From JASLEW01 sp035544895 (lineage in GTDB: Bacteria; Acidobacteriota; Thermoanaerobaculia; Multivoradales; UBA5704), in the NCBI GenBank assembly GCA_035544895.1, contig DASZZM010000055.1, positions 155,269 to 219,268 of the forward strand: a DNA stretch of 64,000 nucleotides, in the 5' to 3' direction. Shown here piece after piece: positions 23,001 to 36,200 of the stretch (position 1 is its first letter; every line of letters starts with the position of its first letter). Below the pieces are notes generated by a model. That model made no database searches, was not told where the DNA came from, and was given only the letters and a program-made list of their open reading frames with translations. The position numbers and the translations under genes are program-made.

Positions 23001-23320
23001 CCGTCGGCCTCGGCGAAGGCGGCGCGCAGCACCTCGTGGCGGCGCAGGATCTCGGCGAGGCTGCGCTCCAGGGCCGCGACGGCCAGGTCGCCGCGCAGGC
23101 GTACGGCCGCAGGAATGAGGTAAGCAGGGCTGCCGGGCGCAAGCTGCTCGAGAAACCATAGGCGCTGCTGCGCGAAGGAGAGCGGCTGCGGGCCGGGCGC
23201 GCGGCGGCGCGGCAGCGCCTCGGCGCGCCGCCGGCCGGCCTGCCTGGACTGCAGCCGCAGCTCCAGGACCGCACGCTGCTCGGGAGTGAGCGCGGAGACC
23301 GCGCTGGCGAGATCCTTCAT
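14099..23320 (-). CDS. NRPS with monooxygenase inside its second A domain: C-A-T-C-A(Gly)[LLM]-T-C
   Basis: A 3073-residue synthetase. The start MKDLASAVSALTPEQR at 23320 is the usual NRPS N-terminus; upstream in-frame codons overlap the previous gene and look like shadow. Domains: C (45-480, HHIAADG), A (about 500-1010), T (1057, GGHSLL), C (1105-1540, HHIIYDG), A2 first half to motif A4 (1560-1825), an FMN-dependent luciferase-like monooxygenase (1828-2171), A2 second half from A5 (NMYGPTE near 2282) to GKIDR, T (2537), C (2598-3030, HHIVWDG), then an Arg/Glu-rich helical tail of about 40 residues. Pocket codes: A1 DAWQYGVIHK (nearest Gln, unsure); A2 DILQLGMIWK (Gly). Ending in a C domain with no following A domain matches the next protein, which begins with a degenerate C. 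The gap from the upstream gene is 16 nt. Confidence 0.93.
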   Translation of the reverse strand: MKDLASAVSALTPEQRAVLELRLQSRQAGRRRAEALPRRRAPGPQPLSFAQQRLWFLEQLAPGSPAYLIPAAVRLRGDLAVAALERSLAEILRRHEVLRAAFAEADGGPVQIDGAMPEPLLPLVDLAALPPEGRAPAEALRLAAAEAMRPFALGRGGLLRSTLLRLGGAHHVLLFTMHHIAADGWSLGVLLAELSALYGAGRRGAPSPLPELPIQYADYSLWQRERLRGELLETQLAYWRQRLAGAPARLDLPADWPRPAVQSQHGAAEAASLDGALLAELKALAGRHQATLFMVLVAAFALLLARFSGQEDVLLGTPVANRERAELEGLIGFFANTVVLRADLGGDPSVTAHLERVREAAVEAFSHQELPFEKLVEELAPERDLSHSPLFQVMFAWQNAPLPALELPGLALEPLPPAYRSAKFDLLLTLEERNGAVTGVLEYRTELFAAVSVRRLLSHFRTLLDAMSRDRAARVWDLPMLDAAERCQVLQEWNDTHQAYPRDVCLHQLLELQVARTPRAVALVCGGERLTYRELDARANRLAHRLRAAGVGPDVPVAVCLERSVEMVVGLIATLKAGGAYLPVDPAYPRERVAYMLESSMARVVLSRRADQPLVARLGGTAARVVLVDGGGPPAGGNGHERAPGRLESLTQPLNLAYVMYTSGSTGRPKGVMISHGAICNHMFWMQAARPLAAGDGVLQKTPFSFDASVWEFWAPLLAGARLVIARPGGHQDPAYLAEEIRGQGVTILQVVPTLLRLFLQEPAAPGCRSLRRIYCGGEALPAELAERCLAVLPGAELLNVYGPTEAAIHATFWGSSGGRVDHAVPIGRPIGNAQAYLLDRGFAPVPVGVPGMLYVGGEGLGRGYLGRPRLTAERFIPHPFAEEPGLRLYSTGDLARYLRDGGIEFLGRVDHQVKVRGFRVEPGEIESVLAAHPLVEEAAVVARPDASGVHQLAAYVVAAAGARRAAAELRAWLKERLPEYMVPARVVYLAAFPLMPNGKLDRRALPAPQGPREDLDAGTVAARSAGEELLAALWCEVLGLERVGMDDNFFDLGGHSLLATRLISRLRQACGVELPLRSLFEAPTVRELARRIAAEERTQLGLELPPLLPLPRDGAALPLSFAQERLWFLDQLEPGNAAYHLPAAVRFGGALEVPALLRAFAAVVERHEVFRTRFPMVEGRPVQAFSAPAASSSGGAQVAAAPAAVDLAGLPAERREAAARQLIGAAGRRPFDLARGPAWRALLLRLGEREHVLSLTVHHIIYDGWSTAVLVREMAALYAAYAAGRPSPLRPLPLQFADFAHWQRQWLRGRLLETQLAYWRGQLRGAPPLLALPGDRPRPAAQTYRGAHREVRLPGPLVRAVSTLGRREGATQFMVLLAAFTAVLERHSGQSDLCLGSPIANRACVESEELIGCFANTLVLRADLSGNPTGRELLRRTRETSLGAYAHQDLPLELLVDALELRRDLSYSPLFQVLFGLQNAPAAPLELPGLEVAPFAAGGGSARFDLACDLAAAGGDEMSGWLEYSTDLFDASTVVRFAGHFAALLGGLTADPDSRLADLPWLGEAERHQLLWAWNDTALPQGEELPISRLIEAQAARTPAALALACSGERVTYGQLNRRANQLARHLRTRGVGPEVVVGVCLSRSVEMVVALLGILKAGGAYLPLDPSYPPERLAFMLADSAAPLLVSEERWAGRFADFAGETLDLAGAAAVLARQDGEDLDTAPPGAALAYVIYTSGSTGRPKGVMVAQRNVASFFRGMDGRLRPGEAAGTWLAVTSISFDISVLELFWTLARGFAVVLHEEAGVPAGQPSADGRAAGVAREGHEMAFSLFYFASDEEEVAADRYRLLLAGARHADRHGYAAVWTPERHFHAFGGLYPNPAVTSAAVAALTERVEIRAGSVVLPLHNPIRVAEEWAVVDNLSRGRVGISFASGWHADDFVLAPDNYARRKEVMFEGIDLVRRLWRGDAAHLPGPGGRAVQVRIRPRPVRRELPVWVTAAGSPETFRLAGEIGANVLTHLLGQSIEELAAMIAVYRAARQSCAGLPGPGHVTLMLHTFVGEDMAAVRAAVHAPFRNYLRSSLSLLKGLAKSLGQDVDAAGFSADDMEALLDHAGERYFASGSLFGTPDVCAQMIDRLAAVGVDEIGCLIDFGPAADAVLASLRLLDTLRLRRAKESPGARQRAKESESARRRAAEIGAGGGNGGTEAHGADTAAGAGVLEQIARQGVTHLQCTPSLARLLCADGEAASTLGRLSALLVGGEALPPALAGRLAALVPELHNMYGPTETTIWSATAPVGQAPERVTIGRPIAGTAIYLCSPGGAPVPVGVAGELLIGGDGVARGYLGRPELTAARFVPDSFGATPGGRLYCTGDLARHLPDGRIEFLGRGDHQVKIRGFRIEPGEIEAVFARHPAVGEAAVAVRLDATGEPRLVAYYVARDAAAPAPPAEELRGFLAAALPEPMLPAAFVQLGSLPLTANGKIDRAALPEPRAERPELATTFAAPQGPVQEMLAHLWGELLGLERIGAGDSFFALGGHSILATQLLARLRETFHVDLPLRAVFEAPTVAGLAQRIEQAGRAARGIRVPAVERVASREHYPLSFAQQRIWVLDQLSAGMTAYNDRAAFTLRGALDVGALARAVVAVVRRHDSLRTRFFAVDGRAVQAIAAEPRVALGVVDLEHLAEARRLSTAMWLAGQAAQRPFDLTAGSLLRIGLARLAPAEHVLFLAVHHIVWDGWSLGIFLRELLALYSAFAAGLPSPLAELPVRYVDLAEWQRRWLSGEVLERQLAYWQRQLGGATPALELSTDRPRGRVRGYHGRRLSRPLPGDAAAALRALGRHHGATLFMTLVAGFKVLMSHYMGGHDIVVGTDVANRDRVESEALIGFFVNQLVLRTDLSGDPSFGELLARVRETCLEAYAHQEVPFERVVDALQWDRTRGQTPLFQVKFVLQNLPLPRLEPAGLALAALDAGWETAKFDLLLNMVDTGDDLEGIWEYSTELFEEATVALMAERFAKLLRAAAARPQARLSELVGGLLEHERQVRAEERREHEKRNLARLAATRRKALGVPSAPGA
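16808..17839 (-). other. Luciferase-like monooxygenase domain inserted between A4 and A5 of a Gly adenylation domain
   Basis: This is a sub-domain of the gene at 14099-23320, not a separate gene. It begins MAFSLFYFASDEEE and carries the hallmarks of bacterial luciferase-like flavin monooxygenases of secondary metabolism: AVWTPERHFHAFGG, SVVLPLHNPIRVAEEWAVVDNLS (read in two parts) and GRVGISFASGW. It is followed by a low-complexity Arg/Lys/Glu-rich linker before the A domain resumes. From memory, the myxothiazol and melithiazol synthetases MtaG and MelG carry such a domain at the same place in a Gly-activating module; there it hydroxylates the glycine alpha-carbon and the chain is released as a primary amide. 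Here the module is internal to the line. Confidence 0.85.
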
Positions 23321-23336
23321 GGCAAGCGCCGGGCCC

Positions 23337-30179
<6,843 letters not shown>

Positions 30180-30210
30180 GCCCCTCGCTACCCTCCCGGG
30201 CGCACCCGCC

Positions 30211-30921
30211 TCAGGCCGCAATGCCTTCCTGGTAGATCTGCAGCACGCCGTCGAAGTACCATTCGAAGCGGTCGCAGGTGTCGTGGATGGCTTGCAGCGC
30301 TTCGTCCTGCATCTGCTGGCTGTCACACACCCCGGCCACGATGTGCAGGCCGTCGCGCACGTGATAGACGTCTTCGGTCGCGTGCACGGTGAAGAACTGC
30401 AAGTCCTTGGCGCTCAGCCCGTAGATCCCGGGCAACAGGTCCTTCGTCGCCTTGCCCGCCTTCTGCTCCAGGTTCTGTCCCTCGCTGGCGATGGCGATGG
30501 CCGCGGCCGCCCGGTGAAAGCTCGCACGGTCGTTGACCAGCTGCCAGCGCCAATCGATCAGCTCTTGGGTGGCGGGAAAGGCCCGCGCCGTCTCCATCTG
30601 CTCCTCGCTGATGCCCAGGGCGCGCAGGAACTTCTGCATCAGACGCAGGTGGTTGTCGCTCTTCGACAGCTTGCCGGTCTCCTCCTCGTAGAGGTTGATC
30701 GCCAGGCGGATGCGGTACTTCTCGATCGGACAGTGGTGGTAGAGGCCGCCCACGTAACGCGCGAAGTTCTTGGTCAATTGATATCCTTGCAGGGCGAACA
30801 TGCGCAGCAGCGGCAGATTGCCCGGCGGCTTCTCCAGCTCGGCGACGATGGCGTGCTCCCGGCCCAGCCGGCCGTGCAGCGCCTTTTCCATGGTCTTTCT
30901 GAATTCTGCGGCTTCCATCAT
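30211..30921 (-). CDS. Haem-oxygenase-like di-iron oxidase (HDO family)
   Basis: A 236-residue all-helical protein. I start at the first ATG of MMEAAEFRKTMEK (30921), placed 8 nt after AGGAG; an ATG 15 nt upstream (MTGASI) is less well placed. It has the ligand pattern of haem-oxygenase-like di-iron enzymes (UndA, BesC, CADD, the SznF core): Glu80 or Glu81, His91, Glu147, then His180, Asp184 and His187 in HATEDVYH, with the final H-x3-D-x2-H spacing seen in CADD. Known members use O2 and two irons to oxidise fatty acids, amino acids or carrier-bound substrates, including C-C cleavage and desaturation. It lies between an acyl-adenylating ligase (32 nt gap) and a synthetase beginning with a free carrier (31 nt gap), so it probably modifies the starter or an amino-acid building block. 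The substrate cannot be read from sequence. Confidence 0.82.
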   Translation of the reverse strand: MMEAAEFRKTMEKALHGRLGREHAIVAELEKPPGNLPLLRMFALQGYQLTKNFARYVGGLYHHCPIEKYRIRLAINLYEEETGKLSKSDNHLRLMQKFLRALGISEEQMETARAFPATQELIDWRWQLVNDRASFHRAAAAIAIASEGQNLEQKAGKATKDLLPGIYGLSAKDLQFFTVHATEDVYHVRDGLHIVAGVCDSQQMQDEALQAIHDTCDRFEWYFDGVLQIYQEGIAA

Positions 30922-30953
30922 GATGGAGGCTCCTGTCATGAGTTTGACGGCGG

Positions 30954-32630
30954 TCAGATCAGCTTCTCGTAATAGCGTCGGAAGATTGCCCGGCGATTGA
31001 GCTTGAGGTTCTCGGTGAGCAGCCGGTTGGCCTTGGTGAACTCCTCGGCGGTGAGCACGAGCCTGGCGACGGTGATGCCGTGCGGCAGCCGGCCGTTGAC
31101 CTCCGCCAGCCAGCGCTCGGCCTCCCGCCGCTCGGCTTCCGGCCGCCGCACCACCATGACGGCGGCGAGATGGGGCAGGCCGTTGCCGAGGACCACCGAC
31201 TGCAACACCAGCGGCGAGCGGTTGAGGCGGCCCTCCACCAGCTCGGGATGGATCTTGTTGCCTTCCGCGGTGATGATGGCCTCTTTTTTCCGCCCCTTGA
31301 TGTAAAGGAAGCCGTCGGCGTCGAAGTAGCCGATGTCGCCGGTGGCGATGCGCCCCGGCGCGACGTAGGTGGAGAGCTCTTCGTCGCGGTCGCTGCCCTC
31401 GTAGCCGGTGGTCAGGAAAGCGTCGCGCTCGACGATGATCTCGCCGTCGGCGGCGAGCCGGACGCTGCCGGGCACGATCGGCTTGCCGATCGAGCCGAGG
31501 CGATTCTCCCGCGGAGTGTTGCAGGCGATCGGACCGCTCTCGGTCAGTCCATAGGTCTCGACCAATGGCAGCTGCGCCGCGGCAAAGAGCTCCAGGGTGC
31601 TGCGCTTGATCGGCGCCATGCCGGTCCACATCAAGCGGATGCGGCCGCCGAAGCTCGAGCGCAAGGGACGATAGCAGCGGCCGAGGATGCGCCGCCGCAG
31701 CGGCGGCGGCGCCAGCGCGGCCAGCCGCAGGAGCTGGGCGAATGCCAAGCGGCGGTGGCGGGGCTGGGCGCGCAGCCCATCCTCGAACTGCTTGTGCACG
31801 GTCTCGAAGAGGATCGGCGGCGCCAGGCAGAGCGTGGGAGCGAAGTCCTTGAGTCCCTTGAACGCCTGGTCGGTCCTTACCAGCGCCAGGTTCACCCCGT
31901 GGTCGATGCAGCCGTAGACCATCAGGCGCTGCTGGTAGCTGTGCAGCGGCAAGAAGACCAGCAGCTCGTCGTCGGCGTAGAACTGGTAGCGGCCGCAGAA
32001 GTGCTCGAGCACCCGCATCGTCCCGGCATCGGAGGTCTTGAGCGCCTTGAGCTTGCCCGAAGAGCCGGAGGAGAAGACGATGGAAGGTGGCTGCGGTCCC
32101 GCCTCCTGCCGGCCTGCCGGCTGGGCGTAGCGCCTGAGGCGCGGCGCGCTCGCGGCATCCTGGTCGAGCAAGGCGATGGGCTGCCGGCCGGTGTAGGCGG
32201 GCAACCGGTCGCCCGAGGCGAGCAGCAGGTTGACCTGGAAGCGGTCGAACAGCGCCGGGATCTCCTCGACGAGGGTCTCGTCCGGGAAGGGGACCGTGGT
32301 CACTCCGAGCAGGATGAGCGCCAGGTCATGGACGATCCAGGCATAGGAGTTGGTGGCGAAGATCCCTGCTCGCATGCCCGGCTCGAGCCCCCAGGACGCA
32401 AGCTTGCGCCGGGCGGCCAGGACGTCTTCGAGCACGGCGGGAAAGGCCTTGCGCGTCACCGCGCCGTCCTCGTAGTAGGCGAAGACGTTGGCCGGATGCG
32501 CAGCCAGGCGCCCCACCATCTCGGCCAGGCTCCGTGCCTGGCCGGCCGTCCTCGGCGATGGCGGCGGCGTGCCTATCTCATCGTCGCGCCGCTGCCGGGG
32601 CGGCGACGCGAGCGCTGGGCTTCCAGTCAT
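30954..32630 (-). CDS. Free-standing acyl-adenylating ligase (AMP-binding, long-chain acyl-CoA synthetase-like)
   Basis: A 558-residue ANL-superfamily enzyme that activates a carboxylic acid with ATP and passes it to CoA or a carrier protein. The P-loop reads IVFSSGSSGKLKALK (184-198), a divergent form of YTSGTTGxPKG. Also present are ETYGLTESGP (A5), GDIGYFDADGFLYIKGRKKE (A7/A8) and a C-terminal LTENLKLNRR holding the catalytic Lys. It is closer to FadD/FAA1-type ligases than to NRPS A domains and has no fused carrier. The start at ATG 32630 overlaps the upstream gene by 53 nt and has GGAG 10 nt before it. The natural acceptor in this operon is the N-terminal carrier of the synthetase at 23337-30179. 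Alternatives are loading CoA for general use or reactivating a released lipopeptide acid. Confidence 0.85.
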   Translation of the reverse strand: MTGSPALASPPRQRRDDEIGTPPPSPRTAGQARSLAEMVGRLAAHPANVFAYYEDGAVTRKAFPAVLEDVLAARRKLASWGLEPGMRAGIFATNSYAWIVHDLALILLGVTTVPFPDETLVEEIPALFDRFQVNLLLASGDRLPAYTGRQPIALLDQDAASAPRLRRYAQPAGRQEAGPQPPSIVFSSGSSGKLKALKTSDAGTMRVLEHFCGRYQFYADDELLVFLPLHSYQQRLMVYGCIDHGVNLALVRTDQAFKGLKDFAPTLCLAPPILFETVHKQFEDGLRAQPRHRRLAFAQLLRLAALAPPPLRRRILGRCYRPLRSSFGGRIRLMWTGMAPIKRSTLELFAAAQLPLVETYGLTESGPIACNTPRENRLGSIGKPIVPGSVRLAADGEIIVERDAFLTTGYEGSDRDEELSTYVAPGRIATGDIGYFDADGFLYIKGRKKEAIITAEGNKIHPELVEGRLNRSPLVLQSVVLGNGLPHLAAVMVVRRPEAERREAERWLAEVNGRLPHGITVARLVLTAEEFTKANRLLTENLKLNRRAIFRRYYEKLI

Positions 32631-33210
32631 ATTCCATGTACTCCGCGGTCTCCCGCGCCTGCGCCTCGCCGAGCAGCCTTGCTACCGCGTGCAGCGACAT
32701 GTCGAGGCCGGCGGAGATCCCTGCCGACAGGATGATCGAGCCGTTGTCGACGACTCGCTGGTTCTCGAGGACGATGGCACCGGGTGCCAGCTCGCGAAGC
32801 AGCGCGAAGGCGCCATGGTGGGTGGTGGCGGCCAGGCCGTCGAGCAGCCCCGCCTTGGCCAGCAGCAGCGCCCCGGTGCAGACCGACAGGACCAGCTCCG
32901 CCGTCTCGGCGCGGGCGCGGATCCAGTCGATGAGGACGGTGTTGTGGATCTCTTTCCGCGTCCCGAAGCCGCCCGGCACGACCAGCACGTGCGGCGGCGG
33001 GAAGTCGGCGAAAGCGAACCGCGGATTGATGCTCAACTGGTTGCGTGCCAAGACCGGCGAGGGGCGCTCGGCAACCGTGTACACCACGAAAGGCTCGAGC
33101 TGCTGCCGCCTGCCGGTCACCGAGAAGACCTCGAAAGGGGCGCAGAAATCCAGCACCTCGACTTCGTCGAAGATCAGGATCGCCACGTTCCTGGCCGCGG
33201 TCGCGGTCAT
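32578..33210 (-). CDS. DJ-1/PfpI superfamily protein, isonitrile-hydratase-like
   Basis: A 210-residue glutamine-amidotransferase-like fold protein. The nucleophile elbow is SVCTGALLLAKAGLLDG with Cys111, and VLDFCAP at Asp21 aligns with the acid residue of isonitrile hydratase. That pattern (V-x-CTGAxxLAxAGLLDGxxATTHH) is shared by InhA-type isonitrile hydratase and by the sensor half of GlxA/FtrA AraC regulators. Here no DNA-binding domain follows. Its ATG overlaps the TGA of the thioesterase-ending synthetase (ATGA), so the two are translationally coupled. No isonitrile synthase is visible nearby, so isonitrile hydration is only one possibility. A tailoring, hydratase or protective role on the peptide is equally possible. 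Family assignment is firm, function is not. Confidence 0.8.
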   Translation of the reverse strand: MTATAARNVAILIFDEVEVLDFCAPFEVFSVTGRRQQLEPFVVYTVAERPSPVLARNQLSINPRFAFADFPPPHVLVVPGGFGTRKEIHNTVLIDWIRARAETAELVLSVCTGALLLAKAGLLDGLAATTHHGAFALLRELAPGAIVLENQRVVDNGSIILSAGISAGLDMSLHAVARLLGEAQARETAEYMEYDWKPSARVAAPAAARR

Positions 33211-36200
33211 GTCATCTCCTCGCGCATGGCTCCGATCGCCAGCGGCGCCACGCGCGGGGCGCCCAGGCCGGCTTCGTCACCCGAGAGCGCCAGCTCTTGG
33301 AGGGCCTGCTCCCCGGCCGTCGCGGCCGTCTCGCGGCCCAGGTGCTCCGCGAGCAGCTCGCCCAGCTCGGCGACGCGCGGCGGCGCAAGCAGCGCGTAGT
33401 GGTCTCCGGGCAGCTCGTGGACCGTGACGCCGCCGGCGGCGACCCTCTGCCAGCCCAGGGTCGCGTCGTGCCCGTCCATGCCGGCGCGCTGCCGGGAGGC
33501 ACGGCGCTCGCTGGCGCGGAACAGGACGAGCGGTCCGCCGTAGAGCTGTGGCCGGTAGCGGCGCAGGGCTCGCAAGTTGCGTGTGAACAGGTCGAAGAGG
33601 CGGCGCGCTTCGGGCAGCTCGAGGTCGGCGGGCAGCACCCGCGCCTCCTTGGCTCGCGCCAGCAGGGCGCGCAGGAAGCCATCGACGTCGCCGGCCGCAT
33701 GGCCTTGCGGCGCCTCGAGAGCCGCGCCGAAGCGTCCTGCCAGGTCGCGGCTGAACCAGTCCTCCACGGCGGACTCCTCCTCGCCGTCCGCCGCCGGCAC
33801 GAAGCCGTCGGGGCAGACCGCGTCGATCAGCGCCAGGAGCTCGATCTCCTCGCCGCGCCGGGCGAGCTGCTGCGCCATCTCGAAGGCGATGACAGCGCCC
33901 ATGGACCAGCCGCCCAGCCGGTAAGGCCCACGCGGCTGCACCCTGCGCAGCTCCTTGACGTATCTGCCGGCCATGTCTTCGATGCCCGCCGTCCGCTCAT
34001 CGCTTGCGGACGGGCTCTGCAAGCCGTAGAAGGGCTGGTCGAGGCCGAGCCGCCGCGCCAGCTCGACGTAGCAGAGGACGTTGCCGCCCACCGGGTGCAC
34101 GCCGAAGAACGGACGCCGCGAGCCCAGCGGTTGGATCTCGACCAGGGGCGAGTCCCAGGCGCCGTCCTGCCGGCGCAGCAGACCCGCCAGCTTCTCGACG
34201 GTGCGGGCCTGAAACAGCGCCGCCACCGGCAGGTCGCGGCCGCAGCGCTTGCGCATGCGGGCCATCAGGCGGACTGCCAGCAAGGAATGGCCGCCGAGCT
34301 CGAAGAAGTCGTCGGCGACGCCCACCGCCGGCAGATCGAGCACCTCTTTCCACAGCTGCACGAGCTGCAGCTCCAAGACGTCGCGGGGCGGCGGCGGCGA
34401 GCCGGCCGCGGCGAGGCGTGGCGGTTCCGGTGCCGGCAGCGCCCGGCGGTCGACCTTGCGGTTGGCGGTCAGCGGCAGCGCCGGCAGGGACATGAACACG
34501 GACGGCAGCATGAAGTCGGGGAGGCGCTGCCGCAGCAGGGCCCGCAGCTCTCCGGCGGGCGGCGGCGCTCCAGCGGCAGCCACGACGTAGGCCACCAGCC
34601 GAGGATCGCCCCCGCCGTCGTGGCGCAGCGCCACCGCCGCTTCCAGAACGCCCGGGTGCGACCGCAGCGACGCCTCGATCTCCCCCAGCTCGATGCGGAA
34701 GCCGCGGATCTTGACCTGGTGGTCGATCCGCCCCAGAAACTCGACGCCGCCGCCGCGCCGCCGGCGCGCCAGGTCGCCGGTGCGGTAGAGCCGCGCCCCG
34801 GCCTCCGCGGCGAAGGGATCGGGCACGAACCTCTCGGCGGTCAGATCGGGGCGCTCCACGTATCCCCGCGCGACGCCGGCGCCGCCGATGAAGACCTCGC
34901 CGGCCACGTCAAGGGGCGCCGGCTGCAGGTGCGGATCGAGCAGCAGGATGCTGGTCGCCGCGATCGGGTGGCCCAGCGGCACCGGGGCGTCTCCCGGCGC
35001 GACCTCGTGCACGCTCGACCAGACGGTGGACTCGGTGGGTCCATACAGGTTCCACAGGCCGGCGCCGCGCGCGAGCAACCGCTCGGCCAGGTCGCGGGCC
35101 AGCGCCTCGCCGCCGCACAGGACGCGCAGCTCGGGGCTCCCCTGCCAGCCCGCTTCGAGCAGCATCCGCCAGGTTGCCGGCGTCGCCTGCATGACGGTCG
35201 GCGCGCTGCGCGCCAGCGCCTCGGCCAGGAGCCGTCCGTCGCCCGCTTCCGCGCCACTGGCGATCACCACGCGGGCGCCCGCGGTTAGCGGCAGGAGCAG
35301 CTCGAGCACCGCGATGTCGAACGACAGGCTGGTGACGGCGAGAAGCACGTCCGCTGGCCGCAGCCCCGGTTCGCGGAGCATCGAGAGCAGGAAGTTCGCC
35401 ACGCCGCGGTGCGTGACGACGACCCCCTTCGGCCTGCCGGTCGAGCCCGACGTGAAGATCACGTAGGCGGCGCTGTCGGGTTCGGCGGCGGCGCCGGGGC
35501 GCGGCGCCGGCTCGGTGGCGGACCCCGCCCGCGCCTGGTGACCGCCGTCGCCGACCAGCACCGGCACCGCACTGTGCCTGGGCAGGGTAGCGAGCAAGCA
35601 GGAGTCGGTGATCAGGAGACGCGCCCGCGAGTCTTCCAGCATCCAGGCCAGGCGCTCCCGTGGATAGCCGGGGTCCATCGGCACGTAGGCCGCGCCGGCC
35701 TCGAGCACGCCGAGCACGGCGATCAGCAGGTCGAGCGACCGGTCCAGGCAGATGCCGACCCGCACCTCCGGCGCGGCGCCGAGTCGGCGCAGGCGGCGGG
35801 CCATCTCGGCCGTCCGGCGGGCGAGCTGCCGGTAGGTCAAGCTCTCCCCGGCGAAGACGGCCGCGGTGGCGTCGGGAGCTCGCGCCACCTGCGCGGCGAT
35901 CAGCTCGTGCACCAGGCTGGCCGCGGATGGCCCGGCCGGCGGAGCGGTCTGGCCGTGCAGCACCTGGGCGAGCTCGCCGCGCGACAGCAGGCAGCCGGCG
36001 CCGTGCTGCTCTTGCGGCCGCTCGCCCATGGCTGCGAGGGCGCGCAGGTGATAGCCGACGATGCGCTCGACCTGCTCGCCGTCGAGCACGCGGGTGTCGT
36101 AGTCGACCGCGAACTGCAAGCGCGACGCCGCGAGGTCGAGATTGAAGTAGGCGGTCAACGGGAAATAGGTCTGGTCCGAGGGCGCGCTGGCCGCCAGGAC

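Noticed and set aside
30800..31000. Alternative start of the oxidase far upstream as a fusion with the ligase region
   Set aside because: The extended frame overlaps the ligase in another frame; the ATG at 30921 has a well-spaced AGGAG.
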